A stretch of 47,101 nucleotides of DNA from Deltaproteobacteria bacterium. Its GTDB lineage: Bacteria > Myxococcota_A > Polyangia > JAAYKL01. Where the stretch lies: contig JAKQNG010000128.1 of the NCBI GenBank assembly GCA_029565915.1, positions 1 to 47,101 of the forward strand, in the 5' to 3' direction. The position numbers were made by a program, and so were the translations under genes. Under the pieces are notes generated by a model. It did no database searches, had not been told where the DNA came from, and was given only the letters and a program-made list of their open reading frames with translations. Positions 8,582 through 16,941 of this stretch are shown here, one piece after another. The stretch's first letter is position 1. The number at the start of each line of letters is the position of its first letter.

Positions 8582-8869
8582 TCAGAACTGGAAGACAACT
8601 TCGTCCGGTCCGATGAGACCCAGATCGTTGCGGGCCAGGTTTTCAATGTAGTCCGGGTCGTTGCGGATGGCCCGGATCTGTCGGCGGAGGGTTTCGTTTT
8701 CGGCCTTCAGTTGCCGGTTTCGCGCTTCCAGAATCTCCAGCTGGGACGAGATACGCCGCACGCGTGGAAAACCGTTGTCGTCCCTGAGTTTCAGGGGAAC
8801 ATAGACGGCCGTGGTGAGGAGCAGACTCAGGGGGAGGACCCACCAGAGAAATTTCCACAGGGCATTCAT
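8582..8869 (-). CDS. FtsB/DivIC-family septum formation initiator
   Basis: The 95-residue product has one N-terminal membrane helix (about 6-25), then a coiled coil (about 40-70, LEILEARNRQLKAENETLRRQI), then the family's C-terminal motif: DPDYIENLARNDLGLIGPDEVVF, which corresponds to the 'iE..AR..LgmV.pgE' end of FtsB/DivIC proteins. Length and order fit the family. Such proteins join FtsL and FtsQ in the divisome at mid-cell. The gene is short of a strong ribosome-binding site (GGAG lies 13 bases upstream). It sits downstream of the PilZ gene on the same strand with a 48-base gap, so the two may be cotranscribed. Confidence 0.85.
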   Translation of the reverse strand: MNALWKFLWWVLPLSLLLTTAVYVPLKLRDDNGFPRVRRISSQLEILEARNRQLKAENETLRRQIRAIRNDPDYIENLARNDLGLIGPDEVVFQF

Positions 8870-8917
8870 GACGAAGGATGTACTCCTGTATCCCCGCGCG
8901 GGTCAAAAAAATGTCGG

Positions 8918-9307
8918 TCAGGCGCGGCGCTTCACCTTCGCGCCGTTCCGCGGTTTCCGCATGGTCGGTACCGGCGGTGGCGTTGCGGACAGAGCGTCGC
9001 GGATCTGCAGGCGCTCAACGGGTTTCGCGTCGAGGAATGCCACGCCGAAGCCCGGATCCCCGCGGTCTGAAGCCCGGCGACCGGCATTGACGCGTACCAC
9101 CTCCGCGAAAAAGTCGTAGGTCCGCCGGTTGGGCAGGGCAAACGAACAGATGACGTGTTCACCGAGGTCCGGGATCAGGCTGCATGGAATGAAAGCGCCC
9201 CGGGGGGACAGATCCCCGGTCCGGAGCATCACGGGCTCATCCCAGTACGACGTGATCACCTCCATGGGAACTTCCAGTGACCGGCGGGATTCAAATCTGA
9301 TTTTCAT
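8918..9307 (-). CDS. PilZ-domain protein, probable c-di-GMP receptor
   Basis: The 129-residue product is a single PilZ domain with a basic C-terminal tail. The N-terminal arginines (Arg8-Arg9 in ESRRSLEV) and the second motif D-x-S-x-x-G (Asp32, Ser34, Gly37 in GDLSPRGAFI) are both present, matching the two parts of the c-di-GMP pocket in PilZ proteins. The middle (HVICSFALP, YDFFAEVVRVN, GFGVAFLD) follows the beta-barrel pattern of the family. The target is unknown. A strong sigma70-type promoter and an AGGAGGA ribosome-binding site (9311-9318) lie directly upstream. With an HD-GYP protein also in the window, c-di-GMP signalling is likely used in this organism. Confidence 0.9.
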   Translation of the reverse strand: MKIRFESRRSLEVPMEVITSYWDEPVMLRTGDLSPRGAFIPCSLIPDLGEHVICSFALPNRRTYDFFAEVVRVNAGRRASDRGDPGFGVAFLDAKPVERLQIRDALSATPPPVPTMRKPRNGAKVKRRA

Positions 9308-9330
9308 GACATCCTCCTACTCTGTAACCT

Positions 9331-9359
9331 ATTATCACACATAATCCCACCAGTGTCAA
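9331..9359 (-). promoter_or_regulatory. Sigma70-type promoter for the PilZ gene
   Basis: On the minus strand: TTGACA (9354-9359), a 17-base spacer, then GATAAT (9331-9336) preceded by TGT, which adds an extended -10. The predicted start of transcription is about 9324, giving a short leader that contains AGGAGGA and the ATG at 9307. This is the best promoter match in the window. Confidence 0.75.
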
Positions 9360-9439
9360 TTCTCCTGGTTCCCCTTAAGGGCAACCCAGCCGAGGTGTTT
9401 GAAATCATTTCAGTTTGTTCGAAAATGGCGAGGGTGAGA

Positions 9440-10984
9440 TCAACGGAGCAGGAACGTCAGCAGGGAGATGGTCGGCCAACCAGGTGAGGTGGTGGCGCAT
9501 CCCTTGTCCACGTTGGTCGGGTTGTCGCCGTCGTCGAATATGTGCAGTCCCGTGTAGATGTCCGTATCCGGTCCCGGTTCGTCCGATGTGTCGATGGTCC
9601 AGTCCACATCACCATCTGCATCGCTGTCACTGTCGCTGTCGCCATCCGCATCGCTGTCCGCGTCGCTGTTCGTGTCGCTGTCCGCATCGCTGTTCGTGTC
9701 GCTGTCGCCGTCCACATCCCCATCGGAACTGGAATTCGTATCGATGTCACTGTCCAGATTCGTGTCACTGTCATCATTGGCGGGTTCCACGCAGTTGGAG
9801 TAGTCGAAATCCGCGCCGTCATAGTGGATGAGGCAGTTGTTTTCGCCGACCATCGTGACGTCCGTCGCCGAGGTGCCGAACACGCCATACAGGTTGTGTT
9901 CGATCAGGATGAACATCAACGTCCACACGGAACCGTTTGAATGCATCACCGTGCCGTTGTTGCCGACGGCCCAGATGTCCGTGTCCGAGCTGCCCCACAC
10001 GTCGTTCAGGGTATTCAAGGTGGTTCCGGTGGTCTGCAGGGTCCCTGTACCTGCGCCAAAGTGTGCGATGGTGCCGCGATCTCCGACGGCATATACATTG
10101 TTCCCGGAGGTTCCCCATACGCCGAAGAAGTTGATGCAGATTCCATCGAAGTTGACCGGCGGATCCGTTTCGCTGTCGGTTTCTGTATCCGGATTCGCCT
10201 CCGTGTCGCCATCACTGGTCGTTTCCGTGCCGGTGTCTGCGGTGATATCGGTATCCTCATCTACAGGAAAACAGGCGTTGGCCTGGTTCCACCCATCCGC
10301 ATCCCACCAGGAAATGGCGCCGGCGCCCACTGTACCCACGACAAAAATTTTCTGACTATCCGGTGCCCATGCGTCGAAGTACCAGCCATAGCCAGAGGAT
10401 GCAGGATTGGTTGACCACAGGGTTCCATTCCAGTGGACCATCGTCCATCCGGAACCGACGACGTAGACATCCGACGGAGAGTTGGCCCACACGCCGAAGA
10501 AATGCGTATCGGGATGCAGCGCGGCCAGAGCGGCGATGGCGGGGTCATCAGTGTCTGACTCCGTGTTGCTGTCCGATTCTGTTGCCGTATCTCCGTCTAT
10601 CGGGCCACCGCATACGATGACCCAGCCGGTGCCGTCGTAGTGGACAATCGTCCGGTTGGGACCAACGGCCCAGATGTCATCATCGGCATTGTGGTGAACA
10701 CCGAACAGGGGAACATTCACTCCGGACGATTCGAGAGCCCAGACGCCGCTGCGTCGCGTCACAATCGTCCCGCCGTCACCGGTGATGACGAGGTCCCCGT
10801 CGGCGCTGCCGTGGATGGCCTGAAAATCCGCATCCCATTCAATGATGTCCGAGTCAGACAGCACCGGCAGGATGTGGGGCACCCCGATCGGGGAACCCGG
10901 AACCCCGGACCGCTGGTCACCGCATCCGGACACGAGACCGACCAACAGGAACGGAACAATGACAAAAATAGACAATCTGCTCAT
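9440..10984 (-). CDS. Lipoprotein with beta-propeller-like repeats and an Asp-rich linker
   Basis: Start at 10984 (GGAG upstream), giving a lipoprotein signal ending LVSGC; the longer frame to 11029 would bury this signal. The 514-residue product has repeated units of the form 'FGVWGTSGNNVYAVGDRGTIAHF', with VWGSS..DIWAVGNNGT-type blades spread over about residues 40-420, similar to repeat lipoproteins common in Myxococcota. Short Asp/Thr/Ser insertions occur between blades, and a ~60-residue Asp-Ser/Asp-Asn linker lies near the C-terminus. The end (CATTSPGWPTISLLTFLLR) is mildly hydrophobic and might be a degenerate sorting tail. The role is unknown; likely a cell-surface binding protein. 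Confidence 0.78.
   Translation of the reverse strand: MSRLSIFVIVPFLLVGLVSGCGDQRSGVPGSPIGVPHILPVLSDSDIIEWDADFQAIHGSADGDLVITGDGGTIVTRRSGVWALESSGVNVPLFGVHHNADDDIWAVGPNRTIVHYDGTGWVIVCGGPIDGDTATESDSNTESDTDDPAIAALAALHPDTHFFGVWANSPSDVYVVGSGWTMVHWNGTLWSTNPASSGYGWYFDAWAPDSQKIFVVGTVGAGAISWWDADGWNQANACFPVDEDTDITADTGTETTSDGDTEANPDTETDSETDPPVNFDGICINFFGVWGTSGNNVYAVGDRGTIAHFGAGTGTLQTTGTTLNTLNDVWGSSDTDIWAVGNNGTVMHSNGSVWTLMFILIEHNLYGVFGTSATDVTMVGENNCLIHYDGADFDYSNCVEPANDDSDTNLDSDIDTNSSSDGDVDGDSDTNSDADSDTNSDADSDADGDSDSDSDADGDVDWTIDTSDEPGPDTDIYTGLHIFDDGDNPTNVDKGCATTSPGWPTISLLTFLLR
9603..9777 (-). repeat. Asp-Ser/Asp-Asn linker repeat
   Basis: About 175 bases of hexamers, read on the minus strand, encode DSDTN, DSDAD and DGDSD units near the C-terminus of the propeller-like lipoprotein. 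Here the linker is C-terminal, unlike the signal-proximal linkers elsewhere. Confidence 0.82.
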
Positions 10985-11005
10985 GGCGTTCTCCTTGCGC
11001 AATTC

Positions 11006-11021
11006 ATCTGTCCGGACAGAT
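11006..11021. promoter_or_regulatory. Perfect 16-base palindrome upstream of the propeller-like lipoprotein
   Basis: ATCTGTCCGGACAGAT is perfectly self-complementary and sits 22 bases before the lipoprotein start at 10984, just upstream of its ribosome-binding site. It fits a dimeric repressor operator. The rest of the 11030-11164 gap shows nothing I can name. Confidence 0.4.
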
Positions 11022-11164
11022 CTGCACAATCCGTGCGGGACTTACCCGAAGCCTTTCACCCTGGAACAGAGCAACAATATCATGAGTGGAAACGGAAGGT
11101 TGCGGAAATCATCGGCGGAAGTCAGCCGGCGGTGAGTGACACAGCCTGTGCCGCGGAGAAACCG

Positions 11165-11665
11165 TCAGCGCCGGTACAGTTCTTTTGCGCGGATGTAGTG
11201 GTCCGCCCCTCCGGCGATGCGCTTCTTCTCCTCGTCCTTTACGGGACGCAGCACCTTTGCGGGAACGCCCACGGCCAGATGGCCGGCGGGAATGACCGCA
11301 CCTTCGGTGACGAGGGCACCGGCGGCCACGATGGCTCCTTCGCCGACCACCGCGCCGTTCAGCACGATGGCACCGATGCCGATGAGGGCCCCGTCTTTGA
11401 CCGTGCATCCGTGCAGCACGGCCCGGTGTCCCACCACCACCCGTTCGCCCACCGTCAGGGGAAATCCCTCATCCGTGTGCAGCACACAGCCGTCCTGGAT
11501 GTTGGTTTCCGCGCCAATGGCGATGCGCTCCTCGTCTCCCCGCAGGACGGCGCCAAACCAGATCGATGCGTTGTCGTCGATGACCACGTCGCCGCTCAGG
11601 TGGGCGCTGTCCGCCACCCATGCGGTCGGTGCGACAGTCGGACGCTTGTTGTTGATTTCACACAT
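11165..11665 (-). CDS. Gamma-class carbonic anhydrase-like hexapeptide protein
   Basis: Start at ATG 11665, preceded by GGGAGGA; the open frame extends upstream to 12142 but that part runs through the divergent gene. The 166-residue product follows the YrdA/PaaY/Cam-like left-handed beta-helix pattern: VVIDDNASIWFGAVLRGD, IGAETNIQDGCVLH, VGHRAVLHGC. The three metal-binding histidines are visible (His63, His80, His85), as is the conserved Arg-Gly-Asp (42-44). Such proteins are trimers that bind zinc or iron; some hydrate CO2, many have unknown substrates. The C-terminal helix (DEEKKRIAGGADHYIRAKELYRR) matches the family's capping helix. Family is firm; carbonic anhydrase activity is unproven. 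Confidence 0.9.
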   Translation of the reverse strand: MCEINNKRPTVAPTAWVADSAHLSGDVVIDDNASIWFGAVLRGDEERIAIGAETNIQDGCVLHTDEGFPLTVGERVVVGHRAVLHGCTVKDGALIGIGAIVLNGAVVGEGAIVAAGALVTEGAVIPAGHLAVGVPAKVLRPVKDEEKKRIAGGADHYIRAKELYRR

Positions 11666-11777
11666 GGCGATGTCCTCCCCGACGGGGCCGTTTTTAGGAC
11701 AAATTGCGCCTGCGGGCAACCGGAGCCCCGGAAAACCTGTCGCGCGGTAAAAAAAATGCAGTACACTGGGTCTTCCC

Positions 11778-13148
11778 ATGCGAACCGCGTCGATGCTCCG
11801 ATGGTTGTCTCTGTTGTCTTCTGTGGCGATGCTGTACTGCAGCGATCCGACGAATGGGAATACCGGTTTCGACACGGACAGCAACACCAGTACGGACAGC
11901 AACACGGACACCGGCGCGGATACGCACGGTGACACCGATACTGAGACCGTTACCGATACCGGCACCGATACGGACACCGACAGTGAAACCACCGGTGACA
12001 CGGACAGCGGTGCGGTGCCCCGCATTGACGGCTTCTTTGTCCAGCCGTCCCTGGGATACGGGGCCACCAGCTTTGACCGGTTCAGCAGCCAGCAGGAGTA
12101 TACGGACTGGGTGCAGACCATGAAGGACGCCGGTGCCACCATGCTGTTCTACCAGTGGACCATGCACTACTGGCACAACCAGACCTGGTTCTCCGACGCG
12201 TATGGTGAACCTTCCAGCGCGGATTTCGCCTTTTATGACACCACCCTGGAACCGCTGGAGGGCATCGCGGCGCGGGCCTGGGTAACGCCCACCAGCTGGC
12301 CCGGCGCCCCGTCCACGGGGGGAAAGGAACCCGTGGAATACCTCCTCGACGCGGGACAGGCCGCCGGCGTGGAAATCTGGCTGGGGCTGTACCTGTGCGA
12401 GGACGACAACGCCTTCAACTGGTGGCAGGCCGTGGCGGATACGGACCTGACGGAGGAGGACGTGGCCATCATCGACTACCACATGGCCCGTTCTGTCGAA
12501 GTGGTGGACGAACTCTACGAAAAATACGGCGACCATCCCGCGCTGGGCGGATTCTATTACTCCGTAGAGGTGGAGAACGTGGCCTTTATTCCGGATACCA
12601 ACACCACCCTACTCGCCGCCCTGCTCGATTACGTTGCGGACGCGGTGCACGCCCACGACCCGCAACTGCGCCTCGCCATCTCGCCGTTTTTCAACACGGC
12701 CCTGTCCACGCCGGAGGAATTTGGCGCCATGTGGCACTACGCTCTTTCCAACTCCGATATCGATGTGGTCATCCTGCAGGACGGCGCAGGGGTGGATCCA
12801 TTTACCCTCACGGACAACACAGACCTGATTTCACCGTTCTTCGAGGCCATGGCCGGTGCGGCATCTGCATCCGGCAAGGAACTGTGGGGCAACGCGGAGC
12901 TGTTCACCAACCTCGGCACGCGCCTGGCGCCCCAGTTCGTTCCCGGCTCCATTGCGCAACTCGAACGACAGTTGACGGCGGAAGCGCCGTTTGTCGAAAA
13001 ATTTGTCTGTTTTGGATTTCAGTACATGGATCCGCACGATGACTATGTGCTGACACCGCCCATGGGTGGTGATGCGGCAACGGATGCGACACTGCGGCAG
13101 ACCCTGTACGACGACTATCGCGGTTATCTGGAGACATTGAAGAAATAG
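11778..13148 (+). CDS. DUF4434-type glycosidase-like exported protein
   Basis: The 456-residue product has an N-terminal hydrophobic segment ending in a Cys (VAMLYC; a poor lipobox), then a ~50-residue Asp/Thr/Ser linker, then a TIM-barrel-like domain resembling DUF4434 (PF14488). Markers include IDGFFVQPSLG at the domain start, TMLFYQWTMHYW, VEIWLGLYL, LGGFYYSVEVEN, LRLAISPFF and IDVVILQDGAGVD. The family is related to glycoside hydrolases and often keeps a Glu in the 'GFY.. E' strand; here Glu lies in SVEVEN. Substrate unknown. ATG 11778 and ATG 11793 are both possible starts; neither has a clear ribosome-binding site, and a TACACT box ends only ~10 bases before 11778, so a nearly leaderless message is conceivable. 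Confidence 0.78.
   Translation: MRTASMLRWLSLLSSVAMLYCSDPTNGNTGFDTDSNTSTDSNTDTGADTHGDTDTETVTDTGTDTDTDSETTGDTDSGAVPRIDGFFVQPSLGYGATSFDRFSSQQEYTDWVQTMKDAGATMLFYQWTMHYWHNQTWFSDAYGEPSSADFAFYDTTLEPLEGIAARAWVTPTSWPGAPSTGGKEPVEYLLDAGQAAGVEIWLGLYLCEDDNAFNWWQAVADTDLTEEDVAIIDYHMARSVEVVDELYEKYGDHPALGGFYYSVEVENVAFIPDTNTTLLAALLDYVADAVHAHDPQLRLAISPFFNTALSTPEEFGAMWHYALSNSDIDVVILQDGAGVDPFTLTDNTDLISPFFEAMAGAASASGKELWGNAELFTNLGTRLAPQFVPGSIAQLERQLTAEAPFVEKFVCFGFQYMDPHDDYVLTPPMGGDAATDATLRQTLYDDYRGYLETLKK
11871..12009 (+). repeat. Asp-Thr/Asn/Ser linker repeat
   Basis: Degenerate in-frame hexamers encode DTDSN, STDSNTDTG and DTDTDTDSE units between the signal and the DUF4434-like domain. Confidence 0.78.
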
Positions 13149-13202
13149 CAACGCCGGCGGGAATCAGCCTGCCGGACCAACCATCGACGAGGGAGAAGCA
13201 CA

Positions 13203-13880
13203 ATGAAAAAAATGGCAACCATCATCGGAGCAGTCGTGGCCGTGGGCCTGGGCATCGCATGGAAAATATTTGCACCGTCCGCCCAGGTGGAAGTGATGAA
13301 TGCGGCGGGCGCCGGCTGGAACGATGCCCGAAGTGACCTGATGGGGCAGATCTCCACCACCATCACCACCGAATATGCCGTGTTCGCCCTCCCCGCCGGT
13401 GTAACGACAAAGATATCGGAATGCATTGTAGACAAGTCCATTGAGTTTCTGAACAAGTCGGACTGCTCCTACCTGTACAACCCGGAGACCACCACCGAGG
13501 CGGAGCACCTCGCCAATCAGGAAAAATGCCTGGAAAAAGTGAAGTTCGAGGACGTGCAGGGCGGCTACACGGTGGAGTGCTCGAAGGCGCATTTCCCGGA
13601 CGACTGGGCCATCATGGGCAAGATCTTTGCCGGTGAATTTGAGGCGTCCTTCGCTCAGAACGGCGTGGATGCGGCGAGTGCAAAAACCATGGGCACCTGC
13701 GTGGGGGACAAGTTGACGGCCCTCATGAACACCCGCAAGAACCCGCTGGTCAACAAGGAAGCCAAAAAGCCCGAAGACCTTCTGTTTACCCTGGACACCT
13801 ACATCAAGGACTACGAGGCGGACAAGGAATTCCAGGACATCCTCACCGCCTGCGGGCCCAAGGAAGAAGCGGCCCAGTAA
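13203..13880 (+). CDS. Unrecognised Cys-containing exported protein, paralogue A
   Basis: Start at 13203, seven bases after GGGAGA. The 225-residue product has an N-terminal hydrophobic segment (about 4-22) with no lipobox, so it is likely a signal anchor or cleaved signal. The rest is soluble. It shares order and spacing with the next gene: AGAGWNDAR, ECIVDKSIEFLNKSDCSYLYNP, TTEAEHLANQEKCLEKV, VECSKAHFPDDW, a later Cys in 'GTCVGDKL', NPLVNKEAK and 'ILTACGPKEE'. Conserved Cys in matching positions suggest disulfides in the periplasm. I recognise no family. Confidence 0.75.
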   Translation: MKKMATIIGAVVAVGLGIAWKIFAPSAQVEVMNAAGAGWNDARSDLMGQISTTITTEYAVFALPAGVTTKISECIVDKSIEFLNKSDCSYLYNPETTTEAEHLANQEKCLEKVKFEDVQGGYTVECSKAHFPDDWAIMGKIFAGEFEASFAQNGVDAASAKTMGTCVGDKLTALMNTRKNPLVNKEAKKPEDLLFTLDTYIKDYEADKEFQDILTACGPKEEAAQ

Positions 13881-13928
13881 CCCGCGACCGTTCTGCGGAT
13901 TTCTGTCAGTGAAGGAAAGAGGACACCC

Positions 13929-14603
13929 ATGCGATATCGAACTGCCGTGTGCGCAGCGCTGGCCATGCTGGTCGGCGGATGCGACATCCTCGCGCCGTCT
14001 GCGGAGGTAGAGCTCAAGAAGGCTGCCGGCGCTCACTGGAACGGTGCCCGCGGAGAGCTGATGACCGCGGCCCTCGAAGGGATTGCCGAGGCCTATGCCA
14101 TCTACGACCTGCCCGGTGACGTCCGACAGAAGATGGCGGAATGCACAGTCGATCGGACCATTGCGTTTCTCAACCGATCGGATTGCAACTACCTGTACAA
14201 TCCGGGGTTCACCACGGAGGCGGAACACCTGGCCGGGCAGGAGGCATGCCTGCAGAAGATCCACTACGACAAGGTTCGCGAAGGGTTCGATCTGGAATGC
14301 GCGCGCCTGCATTTTCCCGACGACTGGACCCGGATGGCGCGCTTCATCACCGACGACTTCATCTCCTGGTACGGGGAGCAGGGGGTGGAACAGGCGCAGG
14401 CAAAGGTATTTGCCGCCTGTTTTGCCAGAGAGATTCCCGCCCTCATGGCCGCCCGGAAACACCCCCTTGTCAACCGGAAGGCGAAGACCATCGACGACCT
14501 GCTGTACTCCGTTGAAAAATGGGTTCCCGACTATTCAAAAGATGAGGAGTACCAGCAAATCTTCACCCGCTGCGGACCGAAGGAAGAACCGGCGGCAGAC
14601 TAG
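13929..14603 (+). CDS. Unrecognised Cys-containing lipoprotein, paralogue B
   Basis: The 224-residue product is the tandem paralogue of the gene upstream, 48 bases away. Here the N-terminus is a clear lipoprotein signal ending LVGGC, followed by DILAPSAEVELKKAAGAHWNGAR, aligning with the partner's FAPSAQVEVMNAAGAGWNDAR. The shared core is ECTVDRTIAFLNRSDCNYLYNP, TTEAEHLAGQEACL, ECARLHFPDDW, HPLVNRKAK, and a C-terminal TRCGPKEE. The pair therefore differs mainly in membrane attachment. The stop overlaps the anti-sigma stop on the other strand in a shared CTAG. Function unknown. Confidence 0.78.
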   Translation: MRYRTAVCAALAMLVGGCDILAPSAEVELKKAAGAHWNGARGELMTAALEGIAEAYAIYDLPGDVRQKMAECTVDRTIAFLNRSDCNYLYNPGFTTEAEHLAGQEACLQKIHYDKVREGFDLECARLHFPDDWTRMARFITDDFISWYGEQGVEQAQAKVFAACFAREIPALMAARKHPLVNRKAKTIDDLLYSVEKWVPDYSKDEEYQQIFTRCGPKEEPAAD

Positions 14604-15343
14604 CGCCCCCGGGCCAGCAGGGACACGAGGCGATTTGCGGAGAGGTCGGAGCTGACGGCGTAGATCATGTCCCCTTCCCTTGTGAGAGCCACGTTGTAAC
14701 CGTTGCGGCGCCCTGTGAGGTATTCGCGTCCGTTCACCGTGCGCACGTCCCCGCCCCGGATGGTCAGGTCCGCGGCCGGGAATACCAGGAAGGTGACCCG
14801 CCGGCCGTCCACCAGATAGGTCATCTGGGCGGCCTGCTGGTCCCGCACGTTGGACACCCGCGCCCCTTCGAACGACGCGTTCTTCAGGCCCGGCGAAAGG
14901 GGCCGGACGGGGAAATCGATTTTTCCCTGAAACCAGGAAGCGGCGGCATCTTCCCTGGCATCGGCAATTTCCATGGGCAGCGCCCGTGCGTGGCGGGCCA
15001 CCATGTCCTCCACCACCGCATCCACGGTGTCGGACGGCGCCAGAGAGCCGACAAAGAGAACGCCCACCAGCACCGCTGCCGCCGCTGCCGCGGGCAGAGC
15101 GACCATTGTCCAGCGACGACGCCCTCCGGAGGCGGCGATGGCGCGGACGGATTGCCGCAGGGCAGCCGGCGCTTCCATGGCACATCCTTCCCGCAGGGCC
15201 CGCTGCATGCGTCGTTTCAGCAGGTGGAGGGCCGAACAATCCGCGCAGGCGGCCATGTGGCCTTCCATCTCCAGCATCATGCCGGGTTCCAGTTCGCCAT
15301 CCATGTAGGCATCGATGAACTTTCGGCTGGTTGCACAATTCAT
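14600..15343 (-). CDS. Anti-sigma factor with zinc-finger domain
   Basis: The 247-residue product starts with a putative zinc-finger anti-sigma domain: His29-x3-Cys33-x2-Cys36 (GHMAACADC), with Cys3 as an additional candidate ligand. One membrane helix follows (about 80-105, ALPAAAAAAVLVGVLFVGSLA), then a ~140-residue periplasmic domain of mixed beta pattern. This is the RsgI/RskA-like or ChrR-like layout in which a cytoplasmic ZAS domain holds the sigma factor and the outer part senses a signal. The ATG overlaps the sigma stop as ATGA (15340-15343), so translation is coupled and the two are made in proportion. The signal is unknown. Confidence 0.88.
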   Translation of the reverse strand: MNCATSRKFIDAYMDGELEPGMMLEMEGHMAACADCSALHLLKRRMQRALREGCAMEAPAALRQSVRAIAASGGRRRWTMVALPAAAAAAVLVGVLFVGSLAPSDTVDAVVEDMVARHARALPMEIADAREDAAASWFQGKIDFPVRPLSPGLKNASFEGARVSNVRDQQAAQMTYLVDGRRVTFLVFPAADLTIRGGDVRTVNGREYLTGRRNGYNVALTREGDMIYAVSSDLSANRLVSLLARGR

Positions 15344-15999
15344 CCGCGAATCTCCTTTTTACGGCGGAAATCGTCCAGGGGAACCGGGGGTTCCGATTGC
15401 GCGGCGTCTTCGCAGGCCGGCGGTATCGACGGCGCGGGGCGGATCCCTTCTTCCACGGCCCAGTCCACGAGCCGGGCCTGCAGCAGGCGGCGGCCCCGGT
15501 GGAGCCGTGACATCACGGTACCCATGGGCAGTTCCAGCATCTCGGCAATTTCCTTGTAGGAAAACCCCTGCACGTCACACAGGAGCACCGCCATGCGGAA
15601 TTCCTCGGGAAGCTCTTCGAGGGCGGCCGTCAGCTCTTTTTGAAAACAGGCGTTGAATACGTGGTTTTCCGGATTGCCGGCATATTCGAGGGCGTGGCGG
15701 TTGAGGACTTCGTCGTAGAGCGGTTCCGCGGCGGCCCGCTCCACATAGTTCCGCGCGTGGCGGGCCCGGCGGTAATCGTTGATGAAGGTATTGGTCAGAA
15801 TGCGGAAGAGCCAGGCCCTGAGGTTCGTTCCCGGTGCGAAGCTGCTGCGGAAGCGGAACGCCCGCAGGTAGGTGTCCTGCACCAGTTCATCCGCTTCGGT
15901 CCGGTTGCGGGTGAGCTTCATGGCCGTGGCGTAGAGGCTGTCGAGGTGCTCCATGCACCCCTGTTCGAATTCGGCCTCGTGCTGTCGGTTTCTGCGCAT
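15340..15999 (-). CDS. ECF-family RNA polymerase sigma factor
   Basis: Start at ATG 15999 with GGAG upstream; the frame extends to a GTG at 16029 without support. The 219-residue product has sigma2 (LYATAMKLTRNRTEADELVQDTYLRAFRF, AWLFRILTNTFINDYRRARH) and sigma4 (ALEELPEEFRMAVLLCDVQGFSYKEIAEMLELPMGTVMSRLHRGRRLLQ) with the usual linker, and a ~40-residue Pro-rich C-terminal tail after sigma4. It belongs to the RpoE-like ECF group that is normally paired with a zinc-finger anti-sigma, and the next gene is one. A GGAAAC box about 110 bases upstream could be an autoregulatory -35, but I cannot define a matching -10. Confidence 0.92.
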   Translation of the reverse strand: MRRNRQHEAEFEQGCMEHLDSLYATAMKLTRNRTEADELVQDTYLRAFRFRSSFAPGTNLRAWLFRILTNTFINDYRRARHARNYVERAAAEPLYDEVLNRHALEYAGNPENHVFNACFQKELTAALEELPEEFRMAVLLCDVQGFSYKEIAEMLELPMGTVMSRLHRGRRLLQARLVDWAVEEGIRPAPSIPPACEDAAQSEPPVPLDDFRRKKEIRG

Positions 16000-16188
16000 G
16001 ATGTCTCCGTCCGCTGCCGGCACAACCATCCGGAGGCGTCATTATTCCCGGCTCTGTGAAAAAAGAAAGAGAGGTCTCCGCCGGCGCCGCCGTTGTTTCC
16101 ATGCCTGAAAACCATTGGTGAAAGCCGCCGATTCGGGTACATTCGTAATTTGTTCAATTCTCAGGATTGAAAGACATGGAGTGGTCAC

Positions 16189-16941
16189 GTGACAGAACAG
16201 GATAATCGAAATTCTGAATCGCCCGCAGCCGTGGCAGGGATGGGAACCCCGTCGGAATCGCCGGCCGATGGAGATGCCATCCGGATTGACGAAGAGGGTT
16301 GTGCGGAGGATGTGGAAGTGTCGGACCCGGTGGCGACGGTGGAAGCCCTGACCGCGGCTCTGGACGCGAAAAGCGCCGAACTGGCCCAGGAAAAGGAAAA
16401 ATACCTGCGGGCCCTGGCGGACATGGACAACCTGCGCAAAAGGTGCCGGCGGGACGTGGAAGACGCGCGGATCCGGGGTATCGGGATGGTCCTCGAAGAG
16501 CTGCTGCCTGCCCTCGACAGTATCGATCTCGCCCTTTCGGCCATTGTGCCCGATGAAACCTGTCAGGCGATTTACGACGGCATGATGATGGTCCGGCGGC
16601 AGTTTCTGTCGGCCACGGAGCGGTTCGAAATGAAGCCCATCGATGCAGCGGGCCGGAAATTCGATCCCGCGCTGCACGAGGCGGTGTCCTACGTGCCGTC
16701 GACGGATGTCGAAGCCGGCATGGTCATCAAGGATCTGCGCTGTGGCTACACCCTGGGCGAACGGCTGCTGCGGGCCACCATGGTCCAGGTGTCGTCCGGA
16801 CCACCCGTATCAAAAGCGCCGGAAATGCCCCCGCCGGACGCCGCTCCCGTCGACGGAAGCGACGACGGAACTGTCGGCAATGGAGAGGTGCAGGGATCGG
16901 GCGCGGGTGCGCAAGATGGGGAGGTAAAAGATGGCGAGTGA
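16189..16941 (+). CDS. grpE: GrpE nucleotide-exchange factor
   Basis: Start is GTG 16189 with ATGGAG about seven bases upstream. The 250-residue product is long for GrpE (often ~190-200) because of an acidic N-terminal region (about 1-45) and a Gly/Asp-rich C-terminal tail (about 205-250). The core shows the long helix ([36 protein letters not shown]), the [12 protein letters not shown] segment and the beta-domain motif [44 protein letters not shown]. GrpE releases ADP from DnaK. It overlaps dnaK by 11 bases, so the two are translationally coupled. No CIRCE element is visible upstream. Confidence 0.95.
   Translation: MTEQDNRNSESPAAVAGMGTPSESPADGDAIRIDEEGCAEDVEVSDPVATVEALTAALDAKSAELAQEKEKYLRALADMDNLRKRCRRDVEDARIRGIGMVLEELLPALDSIDLALSAIVPDETCQAIYDGMMMVRRQFLSATERFEMKPIDAAGRKFDPALHEAVSYVPSTDVEAGMVIKDLRCGYTLGERLLRATMVQVSSGPPVSKAPEMPPPDAAPVDGSDDGTVGNGEVQGSGAGAQDGEVKDGE

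Noticed and set aside
8565-8582. Terminator between the small membrane protein and the FtsB-like gene
   Set aside because: CTGAC/GTCAG gives only a 5-bp stem and no T-tract.
11666-11777. Divergent promoters between the carbonic anhydrase-like and DUF4434 genes
   Set aside because: TTGCCC/TAAAAA on the minus strand and TACACT on the plus strand each match only four of six consensus bases; not strong enough to list.
16000-16188. CIRCE heat-shock element upstream of grpE
   Set aside because: No TTAGCACTC-N9-GAGTGCTAA-like inverted repeat is present; a TTGGTG/TACATT pair with 17-base spacing exists but is too weak to call.
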